Source: Solwaraspora sp. WMMA2056 (GTDB lineage Bacteria > Actinomycetota > Actinomycetes > Mycobacteriales > Micromonosporaceae). Taken from it: a stretch of 64,000 nucleotides of DNA. Below the pieces are notes generated by a model, which was given only the letters and a program-made list of their open reading frames with translations, made no database searches and was not told the origin of the DNA. The stretch spans positions 2,790,001 to 2,854,000 of the forward strand of contig NZ_CP128360.1 in assembly GCF_030345095.1 (NCBI RefSeq), written 5' to 3'. This document shows, piece by piece, positions 44,375 to 52,883 of this stretch. The position numbers and the translations under genes were made by a program. Within the stretch, counting starts at the first letter, position 1, and each line of letters begins with the position of its first letter.

Positions 44375-45573
44375 GCGGTCTGCCGGCGCCGCATGATCCG
44401 GTGCACGGTCAACCCGGTCGCCATCAGCAGAGCCACCACGAACAGGTCGAAGCCGAACAGGCCGAAGCCGGTGCACGCGCTGAGCACGCCCAGGCCGAAC
44501 GTGACGAGGGTCAGCGTCCAGCCGACCCGGGTGGGCGTGGACCTGGCGGCGACCCGGCGCGGCGCGCTGCCGCGCGGTCGGCGGGACACCGCCAGGATGA
44601 CCCCCGCTGCGAGGGTGGCGAGGATCGTCGGGGCGAGCAGCAGCAGGCCTTCGTCACCGGGCACGGTCCACGACCAGATCGGTCCCTCATGCAACGAGAA
44701 GCCCTGGTCGACGATCGTCAGGTAGTCCCGAACGACGAAGTTGATCAGGAAGAACGAGTTGCCGGCCGCGATGATGGCCAGCAGGGCGAGGACGCCGCTG
44801 GCCGCCGTGCTGTGCTCGGTCCGGCGGCTCGCCCAACCGGCGAGGAGCCAGCCGAGGGCCATGCCGGCAAGGCCGCCGGCGGCGAAACCGACCGGCATCC
44901 CGGCCGGCTCGACCCGGCGTACCGAGACCTCGAACCAGCCCCCGTCGGCCGGTTCCAGCGTCTGGTAGGTGTTGGCGAAGGTCAGCAACCAGCCGTCCTT
45001 GGTAGCGGTCAGGATCTCGGCGGTACGCAGATCGGCGTGGCCCGAGTAGGAGAGCGGGCCGAGCCGCCAACCGTCCGCGGTCAGCCGGTCGGCGACCTCG
45101 GCGTCGTACGCGCGCAGGTCGGATATCGGGGCAGCGTGTTCGGCCTGGTACCGGACCTGGCCGAACTGTGCCTCGCCGTTGCCGTTGACGAAGACCTGCT
45201 CGTGCCGCTCCAGTGGCGGTACCTCGACGTCCGGGGTGACCAGCCCGGCGATGGTGGTCATTTCGGCCGTGCTGGGCAGCGGCCGGTCGGTTTCGCCGTA
45301 GGCGCGGGCGGTCAGCGACGCGGCGACGAAGCCGCTGAGGATCGAGACGATGACGGCGACCAGCACCACGAGGCGGTTGCCCGGCCGCCCCAGCCGGGCG
45401 CGCGGGGCGTGCCGGAGCACGTTGCCGACCTCGCGGGCGCTCGGGCGTCGGCGGCCGGTGTCCTCGGCGACCATCAGCATGGTGTCGAGCAGTTCGGCGC
45501 GACGGGGCCCGGGCGGGTAGGCATGGGCGAGCAGGCGGTAACGCCGGAAGCGGGCGGGCGCGGTCCGGCTCAT
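44371..45573 (-). CDS. membrane protein of unknown function downstream of PadR
   Basis: 400 residues. A short soluble start (PPGPRRAELLDTMLMVAEDTGR, a permease-prefix-like segment) is followed by a transmembrane helix at about 68-88, a hydrophilic extracytoplasmic region of about 120 residues, then about six further helices. No transporter signature recognised. It overlaps the PadR gene by 4 bases, as in many PadR-plus-membrane-protein pairs where the regulator controls the membrane protein. Confidence 0.8.
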   Translation of the reverse strand: MSRTAPARFRRYRLLAHAYPPGPRRAELLDTMLMVAEDTGRRRPSAREVGNVLRHAPRARLGRPGNRLVVLVAVIVSILSGFVAASLTARAYGETDRPLPSTAEMTTIAGLVTPDVEVPPLERHEQVFVNGNGEAQFGQVRYQAEHAAPISDLRAYDAEVADRLTADGWRLGPLSYSGHADLRTAEILTATKDGWLLTFANTYQTLEPADGGWFEVSVRRVEPAGMPVGFAAGGLAGMALGWLLAGWASRRTEHSTAASGVLALLAIIAAGNSFFLINFVVRDYLTIVDQGFSLHEGPIWSWTVPGDEGLLLLAPTILATLAAGVILAVSRRPRGSAPRRVAARSTPTRVGWTLTLVTFGLGVLSACTGFGLFGFDLFVVALLMATGLTVHRIMRRRQTA

Positions 45574-45911
45574 CCGAACGCCACCGTGGCCGGCCCGGCC
45601 GGTGGGCGCAGCGCGTCCAGCAGCCGGGACGCGGTGGCCACCTTGCGGCTCAGCCGTTGCGTCTCGGCGGCCAGCGCGGCGCCACCGGAGTCGGTGAGCC
45701 GGTAGTAGCGGCGCAGCCGCCCGTCGACCGCCTCCTCCCGGTCGACGGCCACCAGACCCTCGGCGGCCAGCCGGTCCAGCGCGGCGTAGAGGGTCGCCGC
45801 CAGCAGCCGCGTCTCACCCCCGGACAGCCTGGTGACCTGCTGGATCACCCCGTATCCGTGTCGTGGCTGGTCGACCAGCGCGGTCAGGATCCAGAACGTC
45901 GGTTCTCTCAT
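45570..45911 (-). CDS. PadR-family transcriptional regulator
   Basis: 113-residue PadR winged-helix protein starting MREPTFWILTALVDQPRHGY, with ATLYAALDRLAAEGLVAVDREE and RRYYRLTDSG. ATG at 45911 is preferred over the ATG at 45944 because family similarity begins at MREP. A TATATT box lies about 15-20 bases upstream of that ATG, so the message may be short-leadered or leaderless. Downstream gene is the membrane protein, upstream an MFS exporter. Confidence 0.88.
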   Translation of the reverse strand: MREPTFWILTALVDQPRHGYGVIQQVTRLSGGETRLLAATLYAALDRLAAEGLVAVDREEAVDGRLRRYYRLTDSGGAALAAETQRLSRKVATASRLLDALRPPAGPATVAFG

Positions 45912-45948
45912 TGGACGTGTCACGCGGTTGAATATACAAACCATTTGA

Positions 45949-47127
45949 CTATCTGGCCAGTGGGTCGACCGGAACGAGCGCGTGCCGACGGCCCACCACC
46001 CACAGGGCCAGGGCGAAGCAACTCAGCCCCACCCCGGCCAGCGACACCGCCGTCCAGCCGCCGGCCACCCAGAGCATCGCGGCGGCGGCCGAGCCAGCGG
46101 CGCCGCCGAGGAAGTTCGCGGTCACGTACGCCGTGTTCAGCCGGCTGCGTGCCTCGTGTGAGACGGCCATCACTCGCAACTGGTTGAGGATCCCGGCCGC
46201 CTGCAACGCGGCGTCGAGCACGACCACCACGACGATCACCAGCAGGACGCTGCGGCCGGCGAACAACGCCACCACGAACGAGGCGAGCACCAGGACCCAC
46301 GCCGCGCCGGTGGCGGGCAACGACCAGCCCAGGTCGTGCAGCCGGCCGCTGCGCTGCGCGGCGACCGCGCCAGCCAGCCCGGCGAGGCCGAACAGCCCGA
46401 TCACCGACACCGGATAGTCGAACGGCGGGCCACTGAGCAGGAACGTCAACGCCGTCCAGAACATGGTGAACGCGGCGAAGCCGGTAGCGGACAGCACCAA
46501 CGTCCACCGGACCGCGCGTTCGCGGGCGACCACCACGGCGACGGACGCGATCAGCGCCGGGTACGCCAGCCGGGTCTTCGGTGCCAGCGACGGGATCGCC
46601 CGGTACATCACCACGGCGAAGCCGACCGCGACCACCGCCGCCAACAGGAAGATCGCCCGCCAGCCGGCGACGTCGGCGACCAGGCCGCTGATGGTCCGCG
46701 AGGCGAGGATGCCGGTCAGGATCCCGGCGACGACCGTACCGACCGCCCTGCCTCGGCGGGCATCGTCGGCGAGATCGCTGGCGAGCGGGGTCAGCAACTG
46801 CCCGGAGACCGTGGCCACCCCGAGCACGGTGATCGCCACGAGCAGCACGCCGAACGACGGCGCGAGCGCGCACGCCACCAGCGTGCCCGCCGCGCAGAGC
46901 ATCAGCACCGGTACCAGCCGGCGTCGGTCGAGAATGTCGCCCAGCGGCACCAGGAACAGGATCCCGACGGCGTAGCCGACCTGGGTGGCGGTGACCAGCA
47001 GACCGGCCGTCGCGGTGGTGACGTCGAGGTCGGCGGCGATGAGGTCGAGCAGCGGTTGCGCCCAGTAGAGGTTGGCGACAGCGGCACCGGCGGCCACCGC
47101 GAACAGGAAGGTCAGCCCCCGGCGCAT
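45949..47127 (-). CDS. MFS transporter
   Basis: 392 residues with 12 predicted helices. The motif-A-like loop LVPLGDILDRRRLVPV lies between helices 2 and 3. It resembles the YgaY/arabinose-efflux-type drug exporters. It lies 38 bases upstream of the PadR gene on the same strand, so the three genes may form one unit for efflux of a toxic compound. Substrate not predictable. Confidence 0.9.
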   Translation of the reverse strand: MRRGLTFLFAVAAGAAVANLYWAQPLLDLIAADLDVTTATAGLLVTATQVGYAVGILFLVPLGDILDRRRLVPVLMLCAAGTLVACALAPSFGVLLVAITVLGVATVSGQLLTPLASDLADDARRGRAVGTVVAGILTGILASRTISGLVADVAGWRAIFLLAAVVAVGFAVVMYRAIPSLAPKTRLAYPALIASVAVVVARERAVRWTLVLSATGFAAFTMFWTALTFLLSGPPFDYPVSVIGLFGLAGLAGAVAAQRSGRLHDLGWSLPATGAAWVLVLASFVVALFAGRSVLLVIVVVVVLDAALQAAGILNQLRVMAVSHEARSRLNTAYVTANFLGGAAGSAAAAMLWVAGGWTAVSLAGVGLSCFALALWVVGRRHALVPVDPLAR

Positions 47128-47184
47128 GGCGTACCCCGGTCGGCGTCGGAACAGATCACGCCCGACCGTACGCCACGGACGGGA

Positions 47185-47915
47185 TCAGGCCAGCGTGACC
47201 GGGTTGGTCAGGGCCGCCAGCCGCCCATCGAGGTGGCGCACCTCGACCCGGACGAACACCGACGCCGTGGCATCTGTGCGCCATCGGATGCTGCCGGCGC
47301 CGTCGGCGGACAATGCGGCGCGGTACGCCGTACCCCGGTCGGTGTGGATCTCGACCACGCCCGACGGCACGCCACGGACCTCGACCTCGACGGTGGCCGT
47401 GGCTCCGCCGGTGTCGAGCCGGCGATCCAGCTGTGACCGGCGGCGATGCCGGCCAGCAGTGCCTCCACCGTGCGTTCACCAGCGCGCACCACGGTGTGCG
47501 GGATGCCGATCTGGCCGGCGAGATGGGTGTCGCTGTTACCGATCGCCGGCCGCCAGCCACCCCTGTGGAGGTCGGCCGCCAGGCTCGCGGTCCAGTCGGC
47601 CAACGCCGCCTCGTTGTCGGCGTTCCACGGCAGGTCCGATGCCCACTGTCCGTTCCAGACCTCGACGGCGTCGAAGCCCTGGTACGGGTACTCGAACGTG
47701 CCCGACGGGTAGGGCGCGTACGGGTGCGCCACCACGCACAGCCCGCCGGCGTGGTCGACCCAGTCGGCGTACCCGTCGGTGGTGTTGTGCTCGGTGACGG
47801 CGACGAAGTCGAGCCCGGCCGCGTGGGCGGCGGCGGTGAGCTGCGCCGGGGTCAGCTCGCCCCCGGTCGACCGCACGGAGTGCAGGTGGCAGTCGCCCCG
47901 GTACCAGCCGGCCAT
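47185..47915 (-). pseudogene. PHP-domain metal-dependent hydrolase, frameshifted near its end
   Basis: The N-terminal 170 residues form a PHP domain (GDCHLHSVRSTGG, VAVTEHNTTDGY, VVAHPYAPYP, GNSDTHLAG) with its metal ligands. After GHSWIAGS the frame becomes low-quality Arg/Ser/Pro sequence that ends at 47208. The neighbouring frame carries a sensible C-terminal beta domain (VEIHTDRGTAYRAALSADG... to VTLA) ending at 47185. A one-base indel at about 47405-47420 would join them. It could be a true mutation or a sequencing error. Confidence 0.72.
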
Positions 47916-48020
47916 TGTGCCAGCCTATGCGGTTCGGGCCTGGCGGACCGCCCCGTGAGTGGACGTTCGCCCCGTGCGTGGACGCTCGCACCGCGCGTCG
48001 CGGACAGGTGTGGTTCAGTC

Positions 48021-48062
48021 CAGTATTCCTGTGAGGAATAGTTATTCCTCACAGGAATACTG
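48021..48062. promoter_or_regulatory. tandem 17-bp palindromes (operator-like)
   Basis: TATTCCT-gtg-AGGAATA and TATTCCT-cac-AGGAATA are separated by GT, so each unit is a dyad and the pair is a 42-base perfect inverted repeat. It lies in the 209-base gap between the PHP gene (5' side) and the acetamidase gene (3' side). The AT-rich arms argue for protein binding; a terminator role for the acetamidase gene does not fit, since the element is past its stop by 60 bases without a U-tract. Confidence 0.65.
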
Positions 48063-48124
48063 CCTTGCAGCGATAGGTATCCGCCGGACCCGTCGGTCGA
48101 CCCGGTCCGGCGCGGGCGAGCACC

Positions 48125-49231
48125 TCAGATGTGGGCCGGGAAGTCGGCCTTGCGGATCAGGCAGTGCACGCCCTTGACCGCGTCGACGACCTGGCTGACC
48201 TCGAAGTCGGCGGCGGCGCTCAGGTAGGCCAGGGCGGTGTCGCGGGGCATGCCCTGGGTGCGGGCCAGGAAGTCGACCGCGGCGCGGACCGCTCGGCGCA
48301 TCGCCTCGTTGAGGTCGGCGTCCAGGCCGACGGGAATCCAGTGGGTGGCGGTCTCGGCCAGGGGCGCCTCACCGGCGCCGACCAGCAGGCCGGCCTGCGC
48401 CGCCGGGATGACGCTCAACCGCAGAGTGGCCCGCAGCGGTGCCTCCAGGGCGGTCAACGCAACCTCGCCGTCGCCCTGGGCGTAGTGCGGGTCGCCGGCG
48501 TAGAAGCCGGCTCCGGGCAGCTGCACCGGCAGGTAGAGGCTGGAGCCGACCTGCAGCTCGTTGATGTCCAGGTTGCCGCCGTGCCCGCCGGGCGGCACCG
48601 AGTGCACCATCTCGTCGGTGTCGACGGCGACGCCCATCAGGCCGAGGAACGGCGCGAGCGGGAACCGGGCGGCCCGGCCGTCGCCGAACGGCAGGACCCC
48701 GTACAGTCGGCCGCCGCTGCTCACGACCTCGGTGAAGTGGCAGACGCTGCCGTACTCCCGAGGGTCGCTGCCCGGCCCGGTGTCGATCGGGGTGAGCGGG
48801 AACTCGCCGGGCAGCGCGCCGTAGCCGTGCCGGCTGCTGACGAAGCCGTACGGGGCCCGGATCGTCAGGTCGAGCACGTCGACCCGGAGCAGGTCGCCGG
48901 GCTGCGCGCCGTCGACGGTGATCGGGCCGGTGACCACGTGCGGTCCGTCGTCGTCGTAGTCGTGGGCGACGTCGGAGGCGGCCAGGTCCCGGGCGTCGGC
49001 GAGGACACCGTCGGCGGGTACGTCGTACTGCTTGAGGTAGCCGACCGGGTCGCGGCCCTGGTCCTCGAGGATGCTCTCGTGGCTGAGGGTGTCGATGGTC
49101 ACGGTCTCCCCGGAGCGGACCCGCAGCACCTCGGCGTGGCTGCGGTTGGGGAGCCGACCCCACAGGCAGGTGTCAGGGGTGGTCGGCAGGTAGTGGGTGC
49201 CGGCGATCGGTCCCTGGTGCGGCTGGAGCAT
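48125..49231 (-). CDS. acetamidase/formamidase-family amidase
   Basis: 368-residue FmdA/AmdA-type amidase. Typical segments are THYLPTTPDTCLWGRLPNRS, the metal region VPPGGHGGNLDINEL (about residue 210) and GDPHYAQGDGEVALTALEAP. It releases ammonia from small amides such as formamide or acetamide. ATG at 49231 has GGAGGAACC upstream. It is divergent from the Rieske operon and could deal with the amide released by ring or side-chain cleavage. Confidence 0.92.
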   Translation of the reverse strand: MLQPHQGPIAGTHYLPTTPDTCLWGRLPNRSHAEVLRVRSGETVTIDTLSHESILEDQGRDPVGYLKQYDVPADGVLADARDLAASDVAHDYDDDGPHVVTGPITVDGAQPGDLLRVDVLDLTIRAPYGFVSSRHGYGALPGEFPLTPIDTGPGSDPREYGSVCHFTEVVSSGGRLYGVLPFGDGRAARFPLAPFLGLMGVAVDTDEMVHSVPPGGHGGNLDINELQVGSSLYLPVQLPGAGFYAGDPHYAQGDGEVALTALEAPLRATLRLSVIPAAQAGLLVGAGEAPLAETATHWIPVGLDADLNEAMRRAVRAAVDFLARTQGMPRDTALAYLSAAADFEVSQVVDAVKGVHCLIRKADFPAHI

Positions 49232-49401
49232 CGGTTCCTCCGGAAGGGGTACCCGGCCGGGCGGGCGCAGGACGCGCGGCGGTGGGCGCCGCTGGCGGGC
49301 CGGGTGACGGGTGGATGACCGGATCGTTTCCGGCGGACCCGCTCGGATGTGTTGCTGTCCTGTTAACAGTCGGTAACCCGGCTACGGAGGATGTCCTGCT
49401 C

Positions 49402-49407
49402 TTGACA
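49402..49407 (+). promoter_or_regulatory. -35 box of the Rieske operon
   Basis: TTGACA lies 31 bases upstream of the operator. The -10 is unclear (candidates at 49423-49431, around GATAGCAGCAT). The 299-base region 49232-49530 contains this box, the operator and the divergent acetamidase start; no gene is seen. Confidence 0.45.
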
Positions 49408-49437
49408 GGTGACCGGCTCTGATAGCAGCATCGGAGG

Positions 49438-49454
49438 GCGAGATACTGTCTCGC
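49438..49454. promoter_or_regulatory. IclR-like operator dyad, site 8 (Rieske operon; perfect copy)
   Basis: GCGAGA-TACTG-TCTCGC is a perfect 6-5-6 dyad and defines the island motif. It lies just downstream of the likely start of transcription of the Rieske operon, in a repressor position. Confidence 0.7.
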
Positions 49455-49530
49455 ATTTCGTAGCGCCGCCGAGGGTTGGCGGAGCACCGCCGAAAGCTGG
49501 CGGACCGGACGAGGAAGAGGGCGGTGGGTG

Positions 49531-50955
49531 ATGACGCAGCAGACGCCGGTGCGACCGCTCGGCGGAGCCGATGGCGCGCTGATCGACGAGGACTGGGAGG
49601 CGATGCGCTTCCGGGTGCACCGGTCGGCGTACCGCGACCCGGGTCTGTTCCGCGACGAGATCGCCAAGATCTGGGGCCACACCTGGCTCTACCTCGGCCA
49701 CGAGACCGAGATCCCCAACGCCGGCGACTTCAAGACCCGTACCCTCGGGGGCCGACCGCTGATCTTCTGCCGGGACTCCGCCGGCGAGGTGAAGGTGTTC
49801 CTCAACTCCTGCACCCACCGCGGCACCATCCTGTGCCGGCACAACGAGGGCAACACCAAGTTCTTCCAGTGCTTCTACCACGCCTGGGCGTTCAGCAACT
49901 CCGGTGAGCTCGCCGCGCTGCCCGGCGACGAGAGCTACCCCGACGACCCCGGCTTCCGCGAGTCGATGCGGCTGCGCCAGGTGCCCCGACTGCAGATCCA
50001 CGAGGGTTTCGTCTTCATCGCGTTCGACCCCGACGTGCCTGATCTGCTCACCCACCTCGGCCCGGCCGCGCACTACATGTCGCTGACCGCCAAGATCGGC
50101 GAGCACGGCATGCAGACCCTGCCCGGCGTGCAGCTCTACAGCGTCAAGGGCAACTGGAAGCTCGCCGTCGAGAACGCCATGGACGGCTACCACTTCGCGC
50201 CGACCCACAACACCTTCGTCGGCTACCTGCGGGAGACCGGCTTCGCCGTCACCGACGACGACCAGTACGCCTACGACCTCGGCGGCGGCCACGGGCTGCT
50301 CGTGCTCACCGGGCACAACGGCCGGATCGGGATGGTCTGGGAGCCGCGCTTCGGCGACGAGGAGAAGGCCCGTACCGTCGCCAAGCGCAACGAGATGATC
50401 GCCCGGCTCGGGCCGGAACTCGCCGCCGAGATCGCCGACGCCAGCCGGATCCTCTTCGTCTTCCCGAACCTGCTGCTGTTCGACCTGGAAGCCCTGACCA
50501 TCCGCCAGCTCGAACCGGTCGCCGCCGACCGCACCGACGTGCGGGCCTGGCAGTTCGTCGAGACCGGCGAGCCGGAGTCGGTCCGCGCGCTGCGGATCAA
50601 GACCATGGTCAGCTTCGTCGGCCCCGGCGGCCTGGCCACCCCGGACGACATCGAGGCGTACGAGGCGGTGCAGCGCGGCATCGTCGCCACCGCCGACTCG
50701 GCCGACCCGGCCCACGACTGGTCGGACATGTCGCGCGGCATGGCCAACGAGAAGCAGGGCAACCAGGGCCGCTCCATCGACGAAGGCGCGATGCGCAGCT
50801 TCTGGCGGCAGTGGGCCGACCGGGTCGGGGCGGCCACCGCCGTCGCCGGTGACCCGCCGGCCGACCCCGGCGCCCCCGGCCCGTCCACGGCACTGGCCGG
50901 CGGACCGGCGGCCACCGCAGGATCCGCCGCCGCCACCACCAGCGGGAAGGAGTGA
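49531..50955 (+). CDS. Rieske non-heme iron oxygenase, alpha subunit
   Basis: 474 residues. Rieske ligands are Cys94/His96 (CTHRG) and Cys114/His117 (CFYH). The catalytic domain has ENAMDGYHFAPTH with bridging Asp218 and iron ligands His221 and His226, and the later TPDDIEAY supplies the third Asp. The last 45 residues are an Ala/Pro/Gly-rich tail. ATG at 49531 is used; GTG at 49528 is equally possible. With the beta subunit downstream it should cis-dihydroxylate an aromatic ring, using a ferredoxin and reductase encoded elsewhere. Confidence 0.95.
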   Translation: MTQQTPVRPLGGADGALIDEDWEAMRFRVHRSAYRDPGLFRDEIAKIWGHTWLYLGHETEIPNAGDFKTRTLGGRPLIFCRDSAGEVKVFLNSCTHRGTILCRHNEGNTKFFQCFYHAWAFSNSGELAALPGDESYPDDPGFRESMRLRQVPRLQIHEGFVFIAFDPDVPDLLTHLGPAAHYMSLTAKIGEHGMQTLPGVQLYSVKGNWKLAVENAMDGYHFAPTHNTFVGYLRETGFAVTDDDQYAYDLGGGHGLLVLTGHNGRIGMVWEPRFGDEEKARTVAKRNEMIARLGPELAAEIADASRILFVFPNLLLFDLEALTIRQLEPVAADRTDVRAWQFVETGEPESVRALRIKTMVSFVGPGGLATPDDIEAYEAVQRGIVATADSADPAHDWSDMSRGMANEKQGNQGRSIDEGAMRSFWRQWADRVGAATAVAGDPPADPGAPGPSTALAGGPAATAGSAAATTSGKE

Positions 50956-50959
50956 CCCG

Positions 50960-51481
50960 ATGCCCCCGACGACCAACGGAGCAGTGCTGCACGTTGGCAC
51001 CCGCGAGGTGACCCGGGCGCAGGTGGAGGACTTCCTCTACCGGGAGGCGCAACTGCTCGACGAGTGGCGTCTCGACGAGTGGTTCACCCTGTTCGAGGCC
51101 GACGCCCGGATGGAGGTGCCGACCACCGACTGGGCCGGCTGGGACGCCACCACCGCCGGGTTCTTCGTCTGTGACGACTACGACCTGATCCGGGCCCGGG
51201 TGAAGCGGCTGAAGAGCCGCAAGGCGCACGCCGAGAACCCGCACTCGCGTACCCACCGGATGGTCTCCAACGTGATCCTGCTGGAGGCCGGCGCGGAAAC
51301 GGTGTGGATCAGCGCCAACTTCCTGATCCACCGCTACCGCGACAACGGTGCCTACACCTACGTGGGCCGCTACGAGCACGTCCTCAAGGTCGACGACGAC
51401 GGCCTGCGTTTCCGGGTCCGCCGCGCCATCCCGGTGATGGAGTCGATGGACCCCGGCGCCCGACTCAGCTTCATCCTCTAG
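50960..51481 (+). CDS. aromatic-ring-hydroxylating dioxygenase, beta subunit
   Basis: 173-residue small subunit (SnoaL-like fold): VEDFLYREAQLLDEWRLDEW at the start and YTYVGRYEHVLKVDDDGLRF later. It builds the alpha3beta3 oligomer with the alpha subunit and has no cofactor. ATG at 50960 follows GAAGGAG, 4 bases after the alpha-subunit stop. Confidence 0.92.
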   Translation: MPPTTNGAVLHVGTREVTRAQVEDFLYREAQLLDEWRLDEWFTLFEADARMEVPTTDWAGWDATTAGFFVCDDYDLIRARVKRLKSRKAHAENPHSRTHRMVSNVILLEAGAETVWISANFLIHRYRDNGAYTYVGRYEHVLKVDDDGLRFRVRRAIPVMESMDPGARLSFIL

Positions 51482-51492
51482 GACGGGCCGCC

Positions 51493-51798
51493 GTGATCAC
51501 CCACATGCTGGCGTTCAAGTTCCGCGACGACCTGCCGGCCGGCGTCGCCGAGTCGGTCCTAGCCGAACTGGACACCTTCCCGCAGAAGTACCCGGCGATG
51601 CGCAACTGGCGCAGCGGGGTCAACGTCAGCACCCGCGACACCACGATGACGCACGGCTTCGTCGTGGAGTTCGCCACCGAGCAGGAGCTGCTCGACTACC
51701 TGCACAGCGAGTCGCACGAGCGGTTCGTCCGGGAACGCTGGCGTCCGGTCGTCGAACGCCAGGTCATCGTCAGCCTCCCCACCGCCGGGGACGCGTAA
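51493..51798 (+). CDS. Dabb (stress-responsive alpha/beta barrel) protein
   Basis: 101-residue Dabb-family protein (ITHMLAFKFRDDLPAGVAES; FVVEFATEQELLDYLHSESH). Family members are dimeric barrels; some act as cyclases or decarboxylase-like enzymes. GTG at 51493 lies 11 bases after the beta-subunit gene. In this operon it could act on a labile ring-cleavage product. Confidence 0.86.
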   Translation: MITHMLAFKFRDDLPAGVAESVLAELDTFPQKYPAMRNWRSGVNVSTRDTTMTHGFVVEFATEQELLDYLHSESHERFVRERWRPVVERQVIVSLPTAGDA

Positions 51799-51819
51799 CT
51801 CATCAAGAAGGGGTCGCAG

Positions 51820-52713
51820 ATGTCCACCGAGGCCGCCACCCGCCGTCGCGGGCCCTACGGCATGGAGTACGCCCGGATCGAGGTGCCGGATCTGGCCGCC
51901 TCCATCGAGTTCCTGCAGTACCACGTCGGCCTGCAGTTGGAGCAGCACACCGACGAGCACGCGTACCTGCGCGCCGACATCGAGCACCACAGCATCGAGT
52001 TGATCGCCGCCCCGCAGCGCACCGAGAGCTGGACCACCGCGATCGGGTTCAGCGTCGAGTCCGACGAGGTTCTCGACGACCTGCGGGAGCGGGTCGTCGC
52101 CGGCGGCCACGAGGTGCTCGAACTGCACGAGCGGATGAAGGGCCTGTGCCAGCGCGGGTTCGCCGTACGTGACCCCAACGGGCTGATCGTCGAGCTGTTC
52201 ACCGAGTTCGTCGAGTACGCCGAACCGCCGCTGATCGAGCTCCGCCCGCAGGACCTGGTGCACCCCTTCCTCGCCACCGACAAGTACGAGGAGTCGCTCG
52301 ACTTCTACACCAACGTGCTCGGCTTCCTGCCCAGCGACTACGTCGGCGACGTCACCGTCTTCCTGCGCTGCGAGGACCGTTACCACCACAGCCTGGCGTT
52401 GCAGCGCAACAAGGAGTTCTACGTCGCGCATCTGTGCTTCAAGATGAAAAGCTTCGACCACGTGATGCGGGGCCGGGCGCGGGCCCAGTACAAGAAGGTG
52501 CCGATCGCCTCCGACCTGGTCAACCACTCGGCGTCGACGTCGATCGCGTTCTACATGCACGACCCGAAGCACGGGCCGCGCTACGAGCTGTGCGACCGGC
52601 ACCGGGTCTTCACCCCGGAGGAGCACGCCACGCACCGGGCCCGGCGGATGGCCGTCGACCCGCGCAACATCGACGTGTGGCGGCCGGCCGCCGACGACTG
52701 GGGTCGTTTCTGA
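51820..52713 (+). CDS. two-domain extradiol ring-cleavage dioxygenase (VOC type)
   Basis: 297-residue type I extradiol dioxygenase-like protein: two VOC units, the second catalytic. Ligand candidates are His in DLVHPFLAT (about 147), His in YVAHLCFK (about 206) and Glu in GPRYELCDRH (about 258). An ATG start at 51820 follows AAGAAGGGG. It should open a catechol-like ring next to the hydroxyls, feeding the dehydrogenase, FAH enzyme and aldolase. Last gene of the Rieske operon. Confidence 0.92.
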   Translation: MSTEAATRRRGPYGMEYARIEVPDLAASIEFLQYHVGLQLEQHTDEHAYLRADIEHHSIELIAAPQRTESWTTAIGFSVESDEVLDDLRERVVAGGHEVLELHERMKGLCQRGFAVRDPNGLIVELFTEFVEYAEPPLIELRPQDLVHPFLATDKYEESLDFYTNVLGFLPSDYVGDVTVFLRCEDRYHHSLALQRNKEFYVAHLCFKMKSFDHVMRGRARAQYKKVPIASDLVNHSASTSIAFYMHDPKHGPRYELCDRHRVFTPEEHATHRARRMAVDPRNIDVWRPAADDWGRF

Positions 52714-52736
52714 TCATCGCCGTCCGACAAGCATGA

Positions 52737-52770
52737 ACGACCCTCGGGGAATATCCCCGGGGGTCGTTTT
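52737..52770 (+). terminator. rho-independent terminator of the Rieske operon
   Basis: ACGACCCTCGGGGA and TCCCCGGGGGTCGT pair (one G-U) and run into TTTT. This is the clearest classical terminator in the window and the right limit of the catabolic island. Confidence 0.85.
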
Positions 52771-52883
52771 CTCGTGGTGTCCCGACATTCGTCTATTCCA
52801 TCCTGGACTATCCATCTGGATCAGTGGGAGGATGCCCTCAGCGGACAACAACCACCACACCACGACATTGGGGTGATCCAAAC

